A DNA stretch of 38,997 nucleotides from Pseudomonadota bacterium (GCA_021782315.1 JAJXVG010000008.1:1-38997), one strand, 5' to 3'; counted from the first letter of the stretch, positions 25,200 through 35,727 are shown. The notes: generated from the letters alone by a model not told the origin. Translations and numbers: made by a program.

Positions 25200-26804
25200 T
25201 CAGCGCCGGCCGCCGAGAATGGAGCCGAGCACGCCGCGGATGATTTCGCGGCCGACCTGCGCGCCGAGCGCCCGCGCCGCGCTTTTTGCCGCCATTTCGA
25301 CCACGCCATCACGGCGGCCGCCGCGCGGGCCGGTGCTGCCGCCGAGCAGATCGCCGAGGGCGCCGAGCAGGCCGCCGCCCGATTCCTGCGGGGCGGCTTC
25401 GGGCGGGGGCGCCTCCGGCGCCGGTTCGTAACGCGGCTGCGGCTGGCCGCCGTGATTGCCCCAGTCGTTGGCGTTGAGTCCGCCGGCGGACGGCGCCGGA
25501 ATGGCGCCCGGGGCGGCCTGGGCGACGGCCGGCTTGCCACGCAGGGTCTCGTAGGCCGAGGCGCGGTCGACCGTCGTCCCGTAGGCGGCAAGCATGGGCG
25601 AGGTCTCGATGATGGCCTGGCGTTCGTCGGCGGTCAGCGGGCCGAGACGGGAGGCAGGCGGGAAGATCATGCTGCGCTCGACGACGCCGGGCACGCCCTT
25701 TTCGTCGAGAAAGGAAACCAGCGCTTCGCCGACGCCGAGCTCGGTAATCACCGTCGCCGCATCGAATTTCGGATTTGCGCGCATGGTCTGGGCCGCTGCC
25801 TGGACGGCCTTCTGGTCGCGTGGCGTGAAGGCGCGCAGGGCATGCTGGACACGGTTGCCGAGTTGGCCGAGGATTTTTTCCGGGATGTCGAGCGGGTTCT
25901 GGGTGACGAAATAGACGCCGACCCCCTTCGAGCGGATCAGGCGCACCACCTGCTCGACCTTGTCGGTGAGCGCCTGCGGGGCATCGTTGAACAAGAGGTG
26001 GGCTTCGTCGAAGAAAAAGACCAGCTTGGGCTTGTCGAGGTCGCCGGCTTCGGGCAGGTGCTCGAAGAGTTCCGAGAGCAGCCAGAGCAGGAAGGTGGAA
26101 TAGAGGGTCGGCGCCTGCACCAGCTTTTCGGCGGACAGGACGTTGACCACGCCGCGGCCGTTCGCGTCGAGCTTCATCAGGTCATTGATGCTGAGCATCG
26201 GCTCGCCGAAGAACTGGTCGCCGCCCTCTTCTTCCAGGGTCAACAGGCCGCGCTGGATGGCGCCGATGGATGCGGCGGCGACATTGCCGTATTCGGTGGT
26301 GAACTCCTTGGCGTTGTCGCCGACGTACTGGACCATGGCGCGCAGGTCCTTGAGATCGAGCAGGAGCATCCCCTTGTCGTCGGCGATCTTGAAGACCAGT
26401 TGCAGGACGCCGCCCTGGGTATCGTTGAGATTGAGCAGGCGGGAGAAAAGCAGCGGCCCCATGTCGGAAACCGTGGCGCGAACCGGGACACCGCCCTGGC
26501 CGAAAACGTCCCAGAAGGCGACCGTGTTGGCATAGGGGACGAAACCTTCGAGCCCGAGGTCCTTCAGCCTGGCTTCCAGTTTCGGCGTGACGACGCCGGC
26601 GGCGCCAACCCCGGACAGGTCGCCCTTGACATCGGCCATGAAAACCGGGACGCCCGCGAAGGACAGGCGTTCGGCCATCGACTGCAAGGTCACCGTCTTG
26701 CCGGTGCCGGTGGCGCCGGTGATCAGGCCGTGGCGATTGGCCATCTGCGGCAACAATGCGGGATAGCCGCTGTCGGATTTGGCGAGATAGAGGGGATCGG
26801 ACAT
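25200..26804 (-). CDS. HerA-like ATPase, DUF853 (YjgR) family
   Basis: 534 residues. Walker A GATGTGKT (30-37) in [21 protein letters not shown]; Walker [49 protein letters not shown] is a family hallmark with a sensor and arginine-finger region. A Pro/Ala/Gly-rich linker precedes a short conserved glycine-rich C-terminus (about 470-534). Related to HerA/FtsK-type hexameric motors, but no NurA-like nuclease gene is adjacent. The cellular role of YjgR proteins is not established. Confidence 0.88.
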   Translation of the reverse strand: MSDPLYLAKSDSGYPALLPQMANRHGLITGATGTGKTVTLQSMAERLSFAGVPVFMADVKGDLSGVGAAGVVTPKLEARLKDLGLEGFVPYANTVAFWDVFGQGGVPVRATVSDMGPLLFSRLLNLNDTQGGVLQLVFKIADDKGMLLLDLKDLRAMVQYVGDNAKEFTTEYGNVAAASIGAIQRGLLTLEEEGGDQFFGEPMLSINDLMKLDANGRGVVNVLSAEKLVQAPTLYSTFLLWLLSELFEHLPEAGDLDKPKLVFFFDEAHLLFNDAPQALTDKVEQVVRLIRSKGVGVYFVTQNPLDIPEKILGQLGNRVQHALRAFTPRDQKAVQAAAQTMRANPKFDAATVITELGVGEALVSFLDEKGVPGVVERSMIFPPASRLGPLTADERQAIIETSPMLAAYGTTVDRASAYETLRGKPAVAQAAPGAIPAPSAGGLNANDWGNHGGQPQPRYEPAPEAPPPEAAPQESGGGLLGALGDLLGGSTGPRGGRRDGVVEMAAKSAARALGAQVGREIIRGVLGSILGGRR

Positions 26805-26961
26805 GGCGGCTGGCTCCAGCGGGGAAAATATCCAGGCATTCTAGCAACGACCGGCCGGCACTTTGTTAAATAGCGTAGCGACGGGTCCATATCGGACTGA
26901 CGAGAAGGCGGCGGACAGGTAAAATCTCGCCTTCTTCGTTATTTGCATTCAGGGAAAAAGC

Positions 26962-27687
26962 ATGGCGGGTCATTCCAAATGGGCCAATATCCAGCACCGT
27001 AAAGGTCGCCAGGACGAGAAGCGCGGCGCCGCCTTCTCCAAGATCGCCAAGGAAATCACCGTTGCCGCCAAGATGGGTGGCGGCGACCCCGGTTTCAACC
27101 CGCGCCTGCGCGTCGCGGTGGACAAGGCCAAGGGGGTCAACATGCCCAAGGACAAGATCGATACCGCGATCAAGAAAGGCACGGGCGAGTTGGAAGGCGT
27201 CGAGTACATCGAGATTCGCTACGAAGGCTACGGCATCGGCGGCGCGGCGATCATGGTCGATTGCCTGACCGACAACAAGGTACGCACGGTGGCCGAAGTT
27301 CGCCATGCCTTTTCCAAGTTCGGCGGCAACATGGGTTCCGACGGTTGCGTCGCTTTCCAGTTCAAGCATGTCGGCCAGATGATCTTCGCGCCGGGCACCG
27401 ACGAGGCGGCGCTGATGGATGCCGCCATCGAGGCCGGTGCCGACGACGTGACGAGCAATGACGACGGCTCGATCGAAGTCCTGACCCCGCCGAACGACTA
27501 CATGGCGGTCAAGGATGCGCTTGAAGCCGCCGGCTTCAAGCCGGAATTCGGCGAGGTGACGATGAAGCCGGAAGGCGAAAACGTTTTTGCCGGTGAAGAG
27601 GGCGTCAGGATGCAGAAGCTGCTCGATGCCCTGGAAAACCTCGACGACGTCCAGGAAATCTATACCACGGCGCTCATCGAAGACTGA
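26962..27687 (+). CDS. yebC: YebC/PmpR-family regulatory protein
   Basis: 241 residues beginning [22 protein letters not shown], the invariant start of the family. The three-domain structure is complete ([58 protein letters not shown]). YebC proteins have been described as DNA-binding regulators and, more recently, as ribosome-associated factors easing proline-rich translation. It lies upstream of ruvC in the common proteobacterial order, here separated by an exonuclease and a transporter gene. Confidence 0.95.
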   Translation: MAGHSKWANIQHRKGRQDEKRGAAFSKIAKEITVAAKMGGGDPGFNPRLRVAVDKAKGVNMPKDKIDTAIKKGTGELEGVEYIEIRYEGYGIGGAAIMVDCLTDNKVRTVAEVRHAFSKFGGNMGSDGCVAFQFKHVGQMIFAPGTDEAALMDAAIEAGADDVTSNDDGSIEVLTPPNDYMAVKDALEAAGFKPEFGEVTMKPEGENVFAGEEGVRMQKLLDALENLDDVQEIYTTALIED

Positions 27688-27698
27688 AGCGGCACCCC

Positions 27699-27723
27699 GG
27701 CGATTCCCAGTGCGGGAATCGCC
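27699..27723 (+). terminator. Hairpin after yebC
   Basis: GGCGATTCCC and GGGAATCGCC form a 10 bp perfect stem with loop AGTGC, 11 bases after the stop codon and followed by a weak T-rich stretch (GTCCGTTTGTCT). Probable terminator. The next 240 bases show no other feature. Confidence 0.65.
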
Positions 27724-27967
27724 GTCCGTTTGTCTCGACACTGTCCGCCGCCCCGAGTTTTCCGGCCATGGCGCCCCCTCGCCTGCGCTGAACTCGGCCG
27801 CGACGGGGCAGGATGAGCCGACCAATCCGGTTTGCGGTTATCCTGTCGGAATCAATTCAACCTATCGGACAAAAGCGACGTGGGTCATCGACAATGCCAA
27901 GGCCTGTACCGCCCAAGCGGCCAATTGCCGGGCCACTTGCCACCGAGCTTCGGGGCCCGGCGTCACC

Positions 27968-28510
27968 GTGCGGCCTGATACGCCGACCGGAGACGAGCGG
28001 CAGGAAGCACCGCCGGTCATCATCGATATTGAAGCCTCCGGGTTCGGCCGGGGCAGCTATCCGATCGAGATCGGCTATTACATGCCGGAAGGCGAATCCT
28101 TCTGCACCCTGATTCGCCCCGAGGCCACCTGGACGCACTGGGACGCATCAGCCGAGAAGGTACACGGCATCCCTCGCGAACTGCTCGCGACGAAGGGCCG
28201 GCCGGCCGTCGAGGTCTGCCTCGAACTCAACCGCCGACTGCGCGGCCGCCGCATCTACTGCGACGCCTGGGCCTACGACTACGTCTGGTTGAGCCTGCTG
28301 TACGATGCGGTCGACCTGGTTCCCTCGTTTGAACTCAAGGATATGCGGGATTTGCTGGAGGATTGCGAGCAGGCCCTTTGGCATACCCTCCGCGCCGCCG
28401 TCGAGGCCCGCCTGCATCTGCGCCGTCACCGGGCCAGCGGCGATGCGCGCGCCCTGTTCGAAACCCTGACCGAGGCGCGCAAGCGCTGCGCGCCCGACTG
28501 GACCGCCTGA
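27968..28510 (+). CDS. DEDDh-type 3'-5' exonuclease domain protein
   Basis: About 180 residues. ExoI motif IDIEASGFG (Asp and Glu), ExoII region YCDAWAYDYVWLSLLYD, and ExoIII HRASGD (HxxxxD) make a full DEDDh set of the DnaQ/RNase T superfamily. No other domain is present. The frame is open for almost 400 bases upstream without a convincing start; the GTG at 27968 is the best candidate, 20 codons before the first motif, with a poor ribosome-binding site. It ends 4 bases before a DMT gene. Its DNA or RNA substrate is unknown. Confidence 0.75.
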   Translation: MRPDTPTGDERQEAPPVIIDIEASGFGRGSYPIEIGYYMPEGESFCTLIRPEATWTHWDASAEKVHGIPRELLATKGRPAVEVCLELNRRLRGRRIYCDAWAYDYVWLSLLYDAVDLVPSFELKDMRDLLEDCEQALWHTLRAAVEARLHLRRHRASGDARALFETLTEARKRCAPDWTA

Positions 28511-28514
28511 ACCG

Positions 28515-29366
28515 ATGCAACGCTTTTACCCCCTTCTTTTCGTCTTTTTATGGAGCACCGGTTTCATCGGCGCCAAGTTCGGCCTGCCCTATGCCGAACC
28601 GCTTTCCTTTCTGCTCAGCCGCTATATCCTGGTCATCCTCCTGATGACCGCCATCGTCCTGGCCAGCCGCGCCCCGTGGCCGGCGCGGCGACGTGACTGG
28701 CTGCACATCGGGGTTTCCGGCCTGATGATCCACGGCCTTTATCTCGGCGGCGTCTTCGTCGCCATCAAGCACGGCCTGCCGGCCGGCGTCACGGCGCTGG
28801 TCGTCGGCATGCAACCCCTGCTCACCGCCCTCGGCGCCGGCTGGCTGCTCGGCGAGAAAGTGAGCGCCCGCCAATGGTCCGGGCTGGGCCTGGGTTTGGT
28901 CGGCGTCGGCATGGTCGTTTCCGGCAAATTCGGCGACGGCGCCCTCGGGCCGATGCTGATCCCTGCCGTCGTCGCCCTGCTCGGCATCACGGCCGGCACG
29001 CTGTACCAGAAGCGTTTCTGCCCGACATTCGACCTGCGTACCGGTGCGCTCATCCAGTTCGTGCCGACGGCCATGGCGACGGCGATTGGCGTCGCCGCCT
29101 TCGAGAATTACCGCATCGAGTGGAACGGCCAGTTCCTGTTCGCCCTCGGCTGGCTGGTCGTGGTGCTGTCGCTCGGCGCGATCAGCCTGCTCAATTTGTT
29201 GATCCGCAGCGGCAGCGCGGTCAATGTCGCCGCCCTGTTCTACCTGACCCCGCCGACCACGGCACTGATCGCCTTTTTTGTGTTCGGCGAGCAATTGTCC
29301 CTGACTGCGGCGCTCGGCATGGTGATCGCCGTCGGCGGCGTTTACCTGGTGGCGAAAGCGAAATGA
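28515..29366 (+). CDS. EamA-family (DMT) transporter
   Basis: 283 residues with about ten helices in two EamA repeats ([49 protein letters not shown]). Third such transporter in the window. It overlaps ruvC in ATGA and follows the exonuclease gene after 4 bases, so it is in the ruv transcript, though nothing links its function to recombination. Confidence 0.87.
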   Translation: MQRFYPLLFVFLWSTGFIGAKFGLPYAEPLSFLLSRYILVILLMTAIVLASRAPWPARRRDWLHIGVSGLMIHGLYLGGVFVAIKHGLPAGVTALVVGMQPLLTALGAGWLLGEKVSARQWSGLGLGLVGVGMVVSGKFGDGALGPMLIPAVVALLGITAGTLYQKRFCPTFDLRTGALIQFVPTAMATAIGVAAFENYRIEWNGQFLFALGWLVVVLSLGAISLLNLLIRSGSAVNVAALFYLTPPTTALIAFFVFGEQLSLTAALGMVIAVGGVYLVAKAK

Positions 29367-29902
29367 ACGCCGATATTCCGCGTATTCTCGGGATAGACCC
29401 CGGTTTGCGGGTGACCGGCTTCGGCCTCATCGAAATGCACGGCAGGCAGCTGGTTTATGTCGCCAGCGGCTGCATCAAGTCGAACGACAAGGCGTCGCTG
29501 CCAGACCGCATCAAGACCCTGTTCGAGGGCATCAGCGAGGTCATCGCCACCTATCGACCGAATCAGGCCGCGGTGGAAAAGGTATTCGTCAACGTCAATC
29601 CGCAATCGACGCTGCTCCTCGGCCAGGCGCGCGGCGCGGCGATCAGCGCCCTGGTCCGGGCCGGACTGCCGGTGGCCGAATACACGGCGCTGCAGACCAA
29701 GCAGGCGGTGGTCGGCCACGGCAAGGCGGCCAAGGAGCAGGTGCAGGACATGGTGGTCCGCCTGTTGAACCTGCCCGGCGCACCGACGGCGGATGCCGCC
29801 GACGCCCTGGCCTGCGCCATTGCCCACGCCCACGGCGGGCAGGGCCTGGGGACGATGGCGACGGCCGGCTACCGGGTGCGCGGCGGGCGACTGATTGAAT
29901 GA
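29363..29902 (+). CDS. ruvC: Holliday junction resolvase RuvC
   Basis: 179 residues. Nicks Holliday junctions symmetrically within the RuvABC complex. RNase H-like fold with catalytic acids: Asp12 ([13 protein letters not shown]), the Glu of [14 protein letters not shown], and the pair in [15 protein letters not shown]. The ATG overlaps the upstream stop (ATGA). The ruvA gene follows after 48 bases. Confidence 0.96.
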   Translation: MNADIPRILGIDPGLRVTGFGLIEMHGRQLVYVASGCIKSNDKASLPDRIKTLFEGISEVIATYRPNQAAVEKVFVNVNPQSTLLLGQARGAAISALVRAGLPVAEYTALQTKQAVVGHGKAAKEQVQDMVVRLLNLPGAPTADAADALACAIAHAHGGQGLGTMATAGYRVRGGRLIE

Positions 29903-29950
29903 AAAGCTGTGTAGAATTACAGTACTTCGCCCGAAAAGAGAGCCCCTGAA

Positions 29951-30529
29951 ATGATCGGAAGACTGACCGGCATCCTGGCCGAAAAGAACCCGCCGCAGAT
30001 CGTCCTCGACGTCAACGGCGTCGGCTACGAGATCGACGTGCCGATGAGCACCTTCTACAATCTGCCGGCGGCCGGCGAGAAAACCAGATTGCTCACCCAT
30101 TTCGCGGTACGCGACGACGGCCACTACCTGTACGGTTTCCTGAGCGAGGCCGAACGCTTCGCCTTTCGCCAGTTGCTCAAGGTTTCCGGTATCGGCGCGC
30201 GAACCGCCCTGTCGGTGCTTTCCGGCCTGTCGGTCGGCGACCTGTCGGCCGCCGTGGCCCAACAGGAACTGGGGCGGCTGGTCAAGATTCCCGGCATCGG
30301 CAAGAAGACCGCCGAACGCCTGCTGCTCGAATTGAAAGGCAAGCTGGCCGACGCCACCGGCCTTTCGCTGCACGCGGCGGCGGACGACGCCAGGCAGGAT
30401 ATCGCCAATGCCCTGATCGCCCTCGGCTACAACGAAAAGGAGGCCGCCTCGGCGATGAAGGCCCTGCCCGCCGACCTATCGACCGCCGACGGTATCCGGC
30501 AGGCCCTGAAACTGCTATCCAAGGCCTGA
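29951..30529 (+). CDS. ruvA: Holliday junction branch migration protein RuvA
   Basis: 192 residues. Starts [29 protein letters not shown]. The OB-fold domain is followed by two helix-hairpin-helix motifs ([19 protein letters not shown] and [23 protein letters not shown]) that hold the junction, and a C-terminal domain that regulates RuvB ([12 protein letters not shown]). Length is normal. Part of ruvC-ruvA-ruvB. Confidence 0.96.
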   Translation: MIGRLTGILAEKNPPQIVLDVNGVGYEIDVPMSTFYNLPAAGEKTRLLTHFAVRDDGHYLYGFLSEAERFAFRQLLKVSGIGARTALSVLSGLSVGDLSAAVAQQELGRLVKIPGIGKKTAERLLLELKGKLADATGLSLHAAADDARQDIANALIALGYNEKEAASAMKALPADLSTADGIRQALKLLSKA

Positions 30530-30572
30530 TCTCCCGGTCTTGCCGACGCGGGATTCGTGAGGAACAAACGCC

Positions 30573-31643
30573 ATGATCGAAACCGACAAACTGCTCCCGG
30601 CCGGCCCCGGACTCGACCGGATCATCGCCCCCCAGTCGAAATCGGCGCAGGAAGAGGCACTCGAACGCGCCCTGCGCCCCAAACGGCTGGCCGACTACAC
30701 CGGCCAGACGAAAATCCGCGAGCAGCTGGAAATTTTCATCCAGGCCGCCCGCCAGCGCAGCGAATCGCTCGATCACGTACTGCTCTTCGGCCCGCCGGGT
30801 CTGGGCAAGACAACCCTGGCCCACATCGTCGCCGCCGAAATGGGCGTCAACCTGCGCCAGACCTCCGGCCCGGTATTGGAACGGGCCGGCGACCTGGCCG
30901 CCATCCTGACCAACCTCGAACCGCACGACGTGCTGTTCATAGACGAAATCCACCGTCTCAGCCCGGTCGTCGAGGAAATTCTCTACCCGGCGCTGGAGGA
31001 CTTCCAGATCGACATCATGATCGGCGAAGGGCCGGCCGCACGTTCCGTCAAGCTCGACCTGCCGCCCTTCACGCTGGTCGGGGCGACGACCCGGGCCGGC
31101 ATGCTGACCAATCCGCTGCGCGACCGTTTCGGCATCGTCGCCCGGCTGGAGTTTTATTCGGCCGATGAACTGAAGAGCATCGTCGGCCGCTCCGCCTCCC
31201 TGCTCAATGCACCGATCGACCCCGAAGGCGCCTTCGAGATCGCCAAACGTTCGCGCGGCACGCCGCGCATCGCCAATCGCCTGCTGCGACGCGTGCGCGA
31301 CTATGCGGAGGTCAAGGCCGACGGCACCATTACCCGGCCGGTGGCCGATGCCGCGCTGCGCATGCTCGACGTCGATCCGGCCGGCCTCGACATCATGGAC
31401 CGCAAGCTGCTCTCGGCCATCATCGACAAGTTCGGCGGCGGCCCGGTCGGCGTCGACAACATCGCCGCCGCCATCGGCGAGGCGCGCGACACCATAGAGG
31501 ACGTACTCGAACCCTATCTTATCCAGCAGGGCTACCTGCAGCGTACCCTGCGCGGCCGCATCGCGACACCTGCCGTATATCGCCACCTCGGCCTGGCTGA
31601 ACCGAACAGTGCGGTCGTCCGCGACCTGCTGGCAGAAAAATAG
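30573..31643 (+). CDS. ruvB: Holliday junction DNA helicase RuvB
   Basis: 356 residues. AAA+ motor that drives branch migration. Walker [15 protein letters not shown], Walker [11 protein letters not shown], sensor region [22 protein letters not shown] with the arginine finger, and a C-terminal winged-helix domain ([19 protein letters not shown]). The ATG follows GAGGAACAAACGCC. Last gene of the ruv set; a 403 bp gap follows. Confidence 0.97.
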   Translation: MIETDKLLPAGPGLDRIIAPQSKSAQEEALERALRPKRLADYTGQTKIREQLEIFIQAARQRSESLDHVLLFGPPGLGKTTLAHIVAAEMGVNLRQTSGPVLERAGDLAAILTNLEPHDVLFIDEIHRLSPVVEEILYPALEDFQIDIMIGEGPAARSVKLDLPPFTLVGATTRAGMLTNPLRDRFGIVARLEFYSADELKSIVGRSASLLNAPIDPEGAFEIAKRSRGTPRIANRLLRRVRDYAEVKADGTITRPVADAALRMLDVDPAGLDIMDRKLLSAIIDKFGGGPVGVDNIAAAIGEARDTIEDVLEPYLIQQGYLQRTLRGRIATPAVYRHLGLAEPNSAVVRDLLAEK

Positions 31644-32046
31644 GGCCCATCGCACCCCGAACCACGCGCTTCCCGGGGAGGATCCACGAAGGCGGCGCTC
31701 CTTGGCTGCGCGTCAGGCGCCCGCTTGACCTGGAATTCTTGCTGGTTTTGCGTCGGCGAGGCCGCTATCCGTCCGTTTGGTGAAACGTGCAGGCCGTCAC
31801 CACTTGCAGGGACGGCGCATTACTTTTCTTCACCACAATTTACAGATTGCTCAAGCAAGACTGCTGTCGCATCCGGCAGCAGCCGGCATTGTTGGCGATA
31901 CCCGCCCCCGCCGCTCTTCGATTCTCTCGGGGTTTTCCGCAGGAACGGCCGTGCCATGGAATGCGGCATGACCGGAAAGACCTCACAGGCAGAACGGAAA
32001 CAGATCGTTACAAATAAATGCTGCAACGCACGATAAAATCCCGGGC
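31644..32046. other. 403 bp non-coding gap between ruvB and ybgC
   Basis: No open frame here has a convincing start, codon pattern or protein family. A short hairpin (CTGCTG with CAGCAG, near 31861-31882) lacks a T-run. The right end contains a likely promoter for the tol-pal operon. Nothing else is recognised. Confidence 0.5.
32008..32037 (+). promoter_or_regulatory. Possible promoter of the ybgC-tol-pal operon
   Basis: TTACAA, an 18-base spacer, then GATAAA, ending 9 bases before the ybgC ATG. If this is the real promoter, the transcript would be nearly leaderless; an alternative upstream start cannot be excluded. Confidence 0.35.
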
Positions 32047-32469
32047 ATGAAATGCCTAGCCAGATCCAATGCCTTCTCCATCCCTGTCCGAGTCTATTAC
32101 GAGGATACCGATGCCGGCGGGGTCGTTTACTACGCCAATTACCTGAAATTCTTCGAACGTTGCCGTACCGAATGGATGCGTCTGGCCGGCCATGACCAGT
32201 CGGCATTGGCGAGCGAAGCGGGTATCGGCTTCGTGGCGCGCAAGGTGAGTTGCGAGTATCTGAAGCCGGCTCGACTCGACGACGAATTGATCGTCGGCCT
32301 GGAAGTCGAAAAATTGACCCGCGTTCGCGTCGTTTTCCGCCAGCACGTTCGCCGCGGCGACGACCAACTGGTTACCGGCAGCGTCGAAATCGCCTGCGTC
32401 GACATGGCGACCATGACCCCGTCAGCCATCCCCGATTTTCTGCACCAAAAACTGGAAGCGCTTAAATGA
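32047..32469 (+). CDS. ybgC: Acyl-CoA thioesterase YbgC of the Tol-Pal cluster
   Basis: 140 residues, hotdog (4HBT) fold. [27 protein letters not shown] carries the catalytic Asp of the DTDAGG motif (residue 22). The position that is His in E. coli YbgC (VVYHA) is Tyr here. YbgC hydrolyses acyl-CoAs and is tied to phospholipid metabolism. It overlaps tolQ in ATGA, as in most proteobacterial tol-pal operons. Confidence 0.93.
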   Translation: MKCLARSNAFSIPVRVYYEDTDAGGVVYYANYLKFFERCRTEWMRLAGHDQSALASEAGIGFVARKVSCEYLKPARLDDELIVGLEVEKLTRVRVVFRQHVRRGDDQLVTGSVEIACVDMATMTPSAIPDFLHQKLEALK

Positions 32470-33143
32470 ACGTCACCCAGGATCTGTCCATCCTCCACCT
32501 CATCCTCCAGGCCAGCGCGGTCGTCCAGGCCGTCATGGCACTGCTCGCCGGCGTCTCGTTCATGTCCTGGTACTACATATTCATGAAGCTGTTCTCGGTC
32601 AAGCAGGCCCGCATGAAGACCGAGACCTTCGAGCGCGACTTCTGGTCCGGTGGCGATCTTAACAACCTGTTCAACAGCGCGGTCAACGACCGCCACCATG
32701 CCGGTTCCATGGAACGCATCTTCGAGGCCGGTTTCCGTGAGTTCACCAAGCTCAAGGTCCAGAAGAACCTCGATCCCAAGGACATCGTCGACGGTTCCCG
32801 CCGCGCCATGCGCGCTACCTACCAGCGCGAGATGGACGGCCTCGAGTCGCACCTGGCCTTTCTCGCCTCGGTCGGCTCGGTCAGCCCCTATATCGGCCTT
32901 TTCGGCACCGTCTGGGGCATCATGCACGCCTTCCGGGGCCTGTCGAACGTCGGTCAGGCCACACTCGCCTCGGTCGCCCCGGGTATTGCCGAGGCACTGG
33001 TCGCCACCGCCATCGGTCTCTTTGCCGCAATTCCAGCCGTCCTAGCCTACAACCGCTTCTCGCATGACATCGACCGCCTGGCCACTCGCTACGAGTCGTT
33101 CATGGAGGAATTTTCCAACATCCTGCAACGACAGATGAGATAA
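32466..33143 (+). CDS. tolQ: Tol-Pal system protein TolQ
   Basis: 225 residues, inner-membrane proton-channel subunit of the TolQRA motor, homologous to ExbB and MotA. Three membrane helices (about 15-40, 130-155 and 165-190); [16 protein letters not shown]-type sequence in helix 2 ([20 protein letters not shown]) and the [22 protein letters not shown] region are signatures. Overlaps ybgC by four bases, and tolR follows after 4. Confidence 0.96.
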   Translation: MNVTQDLSILHLILQASAVVQAVMALLAGVSFMSWYYIFMKLFSVKQARMKTETFERDFWSGGDLNNLFNSAVNDRHHAGSMERIFEAGFREFTKLKVQKNLDPKDIVDGSRRAMRATYQREMDGLESHLAFLASVGSVSPYIGLFGTVWGIMHAFRGLSNVGQATLASVAPGIAEALVATAIGLFAAIPAVLAYNRFSHDIDRLATRYESFMEEFSNILQRQMR

Positions 33144-33147
33144 GGCC

Positions 33148-33549
33148 ATGCGCCAGCGTCGCCTGAAAAACGAAATCAACGTCGTTCCCTACATCGACGT
33201 CATGCTGGTTCTGCTCGTCATCTTCATGGTGGCGACGCCGATGATGACGACCGGTTCGGTCGATCTGCCGAGCACTGGCACCGCGCCGCAGAAGCCACCG
33301 AAATATCTCAAGGTCGAGGTCGGGCCGGACGGCAATCTTTCCGTTTTCGACGTCAGTGGCAAAGCGAAGAAGATCAAGGGGATCAAGGATCTCAAGGGCG
33401 AGTTGGGCGCCCTCAGGACGGACGATGAAAAAATCGCTGTACTCATCGCCGGCGACAAGGAAACAAGCTACAAGAACGTCATCGAGGTACTCGATGAAGT
33501 GAAGCGCATGGGCTTCGACAAGGTCGGCCTGGAAACCGCCAGCAAATAG
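33148..33549 (+). CDS. tolR: Tol-Pal system protein TolR
   Basis: 133 residues. A single N-terminal membrane helix with the essential proton-path Asp (NVVPYIDVMLVLLVIFMVATP), then a periplasmic ExbD/TolR domain (GDKETSYKNVIEVLDEVKRMGFDKVGLETAS). Works with TolQ to energise TolA. tolA follows after 3 bases. Confidence 0.95.
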   Translation: MRQRRLKNEINVVPYIDVMLVLLVIFMVATPMMTTGSVDLPSTGTAPQKPPKYLKVEVGPDGNLSVFDVSGKAKKIKGIKDLKGELGALRTDDEKIAVLIAGDKETSYKNVIEVLDEVKRMGFDKVGLETASK

Positions 33550-33552
33550 CAG

Positions 33553-34398
33553 ATGATTTTCGATAAACCAGAAGAACCCGGCAAGAAATACGCACTGGCG
33601 CTCACCATTCTGGTGCACGTCGGGCTGCTTGTCGCGCTCTTCCTCGGGGTGCAATGGAAGCGCAGCCCGCCGCAAATCATGGAGGTCGAATTGTGGTCGG
33701 CGCAGCCGACACCGGCGACCTACGTGCCGCCTCCGCCGCCTCCGCCGCCCGAAGTCAAACCCGAACCGAAGCCCGAACCACCGCCCAAGGTCGAGCCCAA
33801 ACCCGAACCGATTCAGAAGAAGCCGGATATCGCGGTCAAGGAAGAGAAAAAGAAGCCAGAACCGAAAAAACCAGAACCGAAACCCGAGCCGCCGAAGCCC
33901 GAGCCTAAGAAGCCCGAGCCTAAGAAGCCCGAGCCTAAGAAACCCGAGCCTAGGAAACCAGAACCGAAGCAGGAAACCAAACCGACGCCGAAGGTGCCCG
34001 ATTTCATCAAGGAATTGTCGCGCGACGCCGCCGAACTGAACCCGAAGAACAATCCCAGCACCCAGCACATGATCAATGCGGCCGCGGCCGAAGCCGAGCA
34101 CCGTGCGTCGGCCAACCGGCGCGGCCTGGCAGACTATGCCGCCAAGATTCGCGGCAAGGTACGCGGCAATATCGTCCTGCCGCCATCCATCCAGGGCAAC
34201 CCGGAAGCAATCTTCGAGGTCAGCCAGTTGCCCACCGGCGAAGTGCTGGATGTCAAATTGAAGCGGACTAGCGGCAATCAGGCTCTGGACGCCGCTATCG
34301 AGCGTGCCATCCGAAAATCCTCGCCTTTGCCGAAACCTGACGATCCTTCACAATTCCAGCGATCGCTGGACATCAAATACAAACCCTTAGAAGAGTAA
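33553..34398 (+). CDS. tolA: Tol-Pal system protein TolA
   Basis: 281 residues: an N-terminal membrane anchor (ALTILVHVGLLVALFLGVQW), a long Pro/Lys/Glu-rich linker (about 50-150), a short helical stretch, and a C-terminal TonB-like domain (about 190-281; GNIVLPPSIQGNPEAIFEVSQLPTGEVLDVKLKRTSG). It spans the periplasm and links TolQR to TolB/Pal. The linker replaces the Ala-rich coiled helix of enteric TolA with KPEP-type repeats. It contains a 15 bp tandem repeat, which may vary in copy number. Confidence 0.93.
   Translation: MIFDKPEEPGKKYALALTILVHVGLLVALFLGVQWKRSPPQIMEVELWSAQPTPATYVPPPPPPPPEVKPEPKPEPPPKVEPKPEPIQKKPDIAVKEEKKKPEPKKPEPKPEPPKPEPKKPEPKKPEPKKPEPRKPEPKQETKPTPKVPDFIKELSRDAAELNPKNNPSTQHMINAAAAEAEHRASANRRGLADYAAKIRGKVRGNIVLPPSIQGNPEAIFEVSQLPTGEVLDVKLKRTSGNQALDAAIERAIRKSSPLPKPDDPSQFQRSLDIKYKPLEE
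33895..33954 (+). repeat. Four-copy 15 bp tandem repeat inside tolA
   Basis: Unit AAGCCCGAGCCTAAG (protein KPEPK), three exact copies at 33895, 33910 and 33925 and one with two changes at 33940. In-frame slippage would lengthen or shorten the TolA linker by five residues. Confidence 0.92.
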
Positions 34399-34420
34399 TA
34401 TTGCGCAAATCCATTTTAAA

Positions 34421-35701
34421 ATGAACGAAATGTCCCGAATTTCCCGCCGAATTTTCCTGCTCCTTTCCCTGCTAACCGCGGGATTCGCCTACGCCCAGTT
34501 GTCCGTAGAGATTACCGGCGCCGGCGCCAACCGGATTCCTGTTACCATCGCCGACTTTCCCGGCGACCCGACCGCTTCCCGGGTCATCACCAGCACCGTG
34601 CGCGCCGACCTGGAGCGGAGCGGCCTGTTCAAGCTGGTCGATAACGACGGTCTCGCTTTCGACGAAAACGCCGCGATCAACTACGCCGACTGGAAAGGCA
34701 GGGGAGCCGACGCACTGGCCGCCGGCAGCATCGGGCGCAGCGCCGACGGTCGTATGGAAGCCCGTTTTCGACTGTACGACACACAAAAGGCCGTATCGCT
34801 GGGCGGTGCAGCCTATGTCACCAGCAACACCCAATTGCGTGCCGCCGGCCATCGCATCGCCGATTTCATCTACGAAAAGCTGACCGGCGAAAAAGGGGTC
34901 TTTTCGACGCGAATCGCCTACGTCGTCAAGGCACGCGGCCACTTCCTGCTGCAGATCGCCGACTCCGACGGCCAGAATGCGGCGACCGCGCTGACCTCGA
35001 CCGAGCCGATCATTTCGCCGGTATGGTCGCCGGATGGCGGCCGCCTTGCCTACGTTTCCTTCGAGAAGAAAAAACCGGTCGTCTATGTCCATTCGCTGGC
35101 TTCCGGGCAACGCCATATCGTAGCCAATTTCAAGGGATCCAACTCGGCACCGGGCTGGTCGCCTGATGGCCGAAAACTGGCCGTCGTCCTCTCCAAGGAC
35201 GGCTTCTCCCAGCTTTATTCGGTCAATGCCGATGGCAGCGGCCTGCAACGCATTACCCAATCCTCCGGTATCGATACCGAACCGCGCTATTCGGCCGATG
35301 GCGGCACCATCTACTTCACCTCGGACCGCGGCGGCAGCCCACAGATCTACCAGATCGGCGCCAATGGCGGTGAGGTCAAACGGGTGACCTTCGAGGGAAG
35401 CTACAACGTCTCGCCGCGCCCATCACCCGACGGCAAGAATCTCGCTTTCATCAGCCGCCGCGAAGGCCGCTTTCAGCTCGCCGTCATGGACCTTGCCAGC
35501 CGCCAGGTCCAAATACTGAGCGATTCAAACAAGGACGAATCGCCAAGCTTCGCCCCCAATGGCCGCATGATCCTGATCGCCACCGAAGTCGGCGGGCGCG
35601 GCGTACTATCGGCTGTTTCCAGCGATGGCAGGATCAAACAACGCCTCTCGGTCGCCGCAGGAGATGTTCGCGAACCGGCCTGGGGTCCCTTCTACCAATA
35701 A
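34421..35701 (+). CDS. tolB: Tol-Pal system beta-propeller protein TolB
   Basis: 426 residues. Signal peptide (RIFLLLSLLTAGFAYA), N-terminal TolB domain (about 30-160), then a six-bladed propeller with repeated SPDG units (WSPDGGRLAYVS, WSPDGRKLAVVL, PSPDGKNLAFIS). Periplasmic; it cycles between TolA and Pal. The ATG at 34421 lacks a clear ribosome-binding site; another in-frame ATG 9 bases on (MSRISRR) is about equally good. Confidence 0.95.
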   Translation: MNEMSRISRRIFLLLSLLTAGFAYAQLSVEITGAGANRIPVTIADFPGDPTASRVITSTVRADLERSGLFKLVDNDGLAFDENAAINYADWKGRGADALAAGSIGRSADGRMEARFRLYDTQKAVSLGGAAYVTSNTQLRAAGHRIADFIYEKLTGEKGVFSTRIAYVVKARGHFLLQIADSDGQNAATALTSTEPIISPVWSPDGGRLAYVSFEKKKPVVYVHSLASGQRHIVANFKGSNSAPGWSPDGRKLAVVLSKDGFSQLYSVNADGSGLQRITQSSGIDTEPRYSADGGTIYFTSDRGGSPQIYQIGANGGEVKRVTFEGSYNVSPRPSPDGKNLAFISRREGRFQLAVMDLASRQVQILSDSNKDESPSFAPNGRMILIATEVGGRGVLSAVSSDGRIKQRLSVAAGDVREPAWGPFYQ

Positions 35702-35727
35702 CCATTTACCATTCATCGGAGAATTTT

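Noticed and set aside
25167-26873. Long plus-strand frame opposite the HerA-like gene
   Set aside because: Shadow of codon bias; no domain, while the minus strand has Walker motifs.
31725-32036. 103-codon plus-strand frame between ruvB and ybgC
   Set aside because: No ribosome-binding site, odd Cys/Trp/Ser-rich composition and no family resemblance; treated as non-coding.
33841-33970. CRISPR-like or intergenic repeat array
   Set aside because: The repeats are in frame inside tolA, have no spacers, and encode the usual Pro/Lys/Glu linker.
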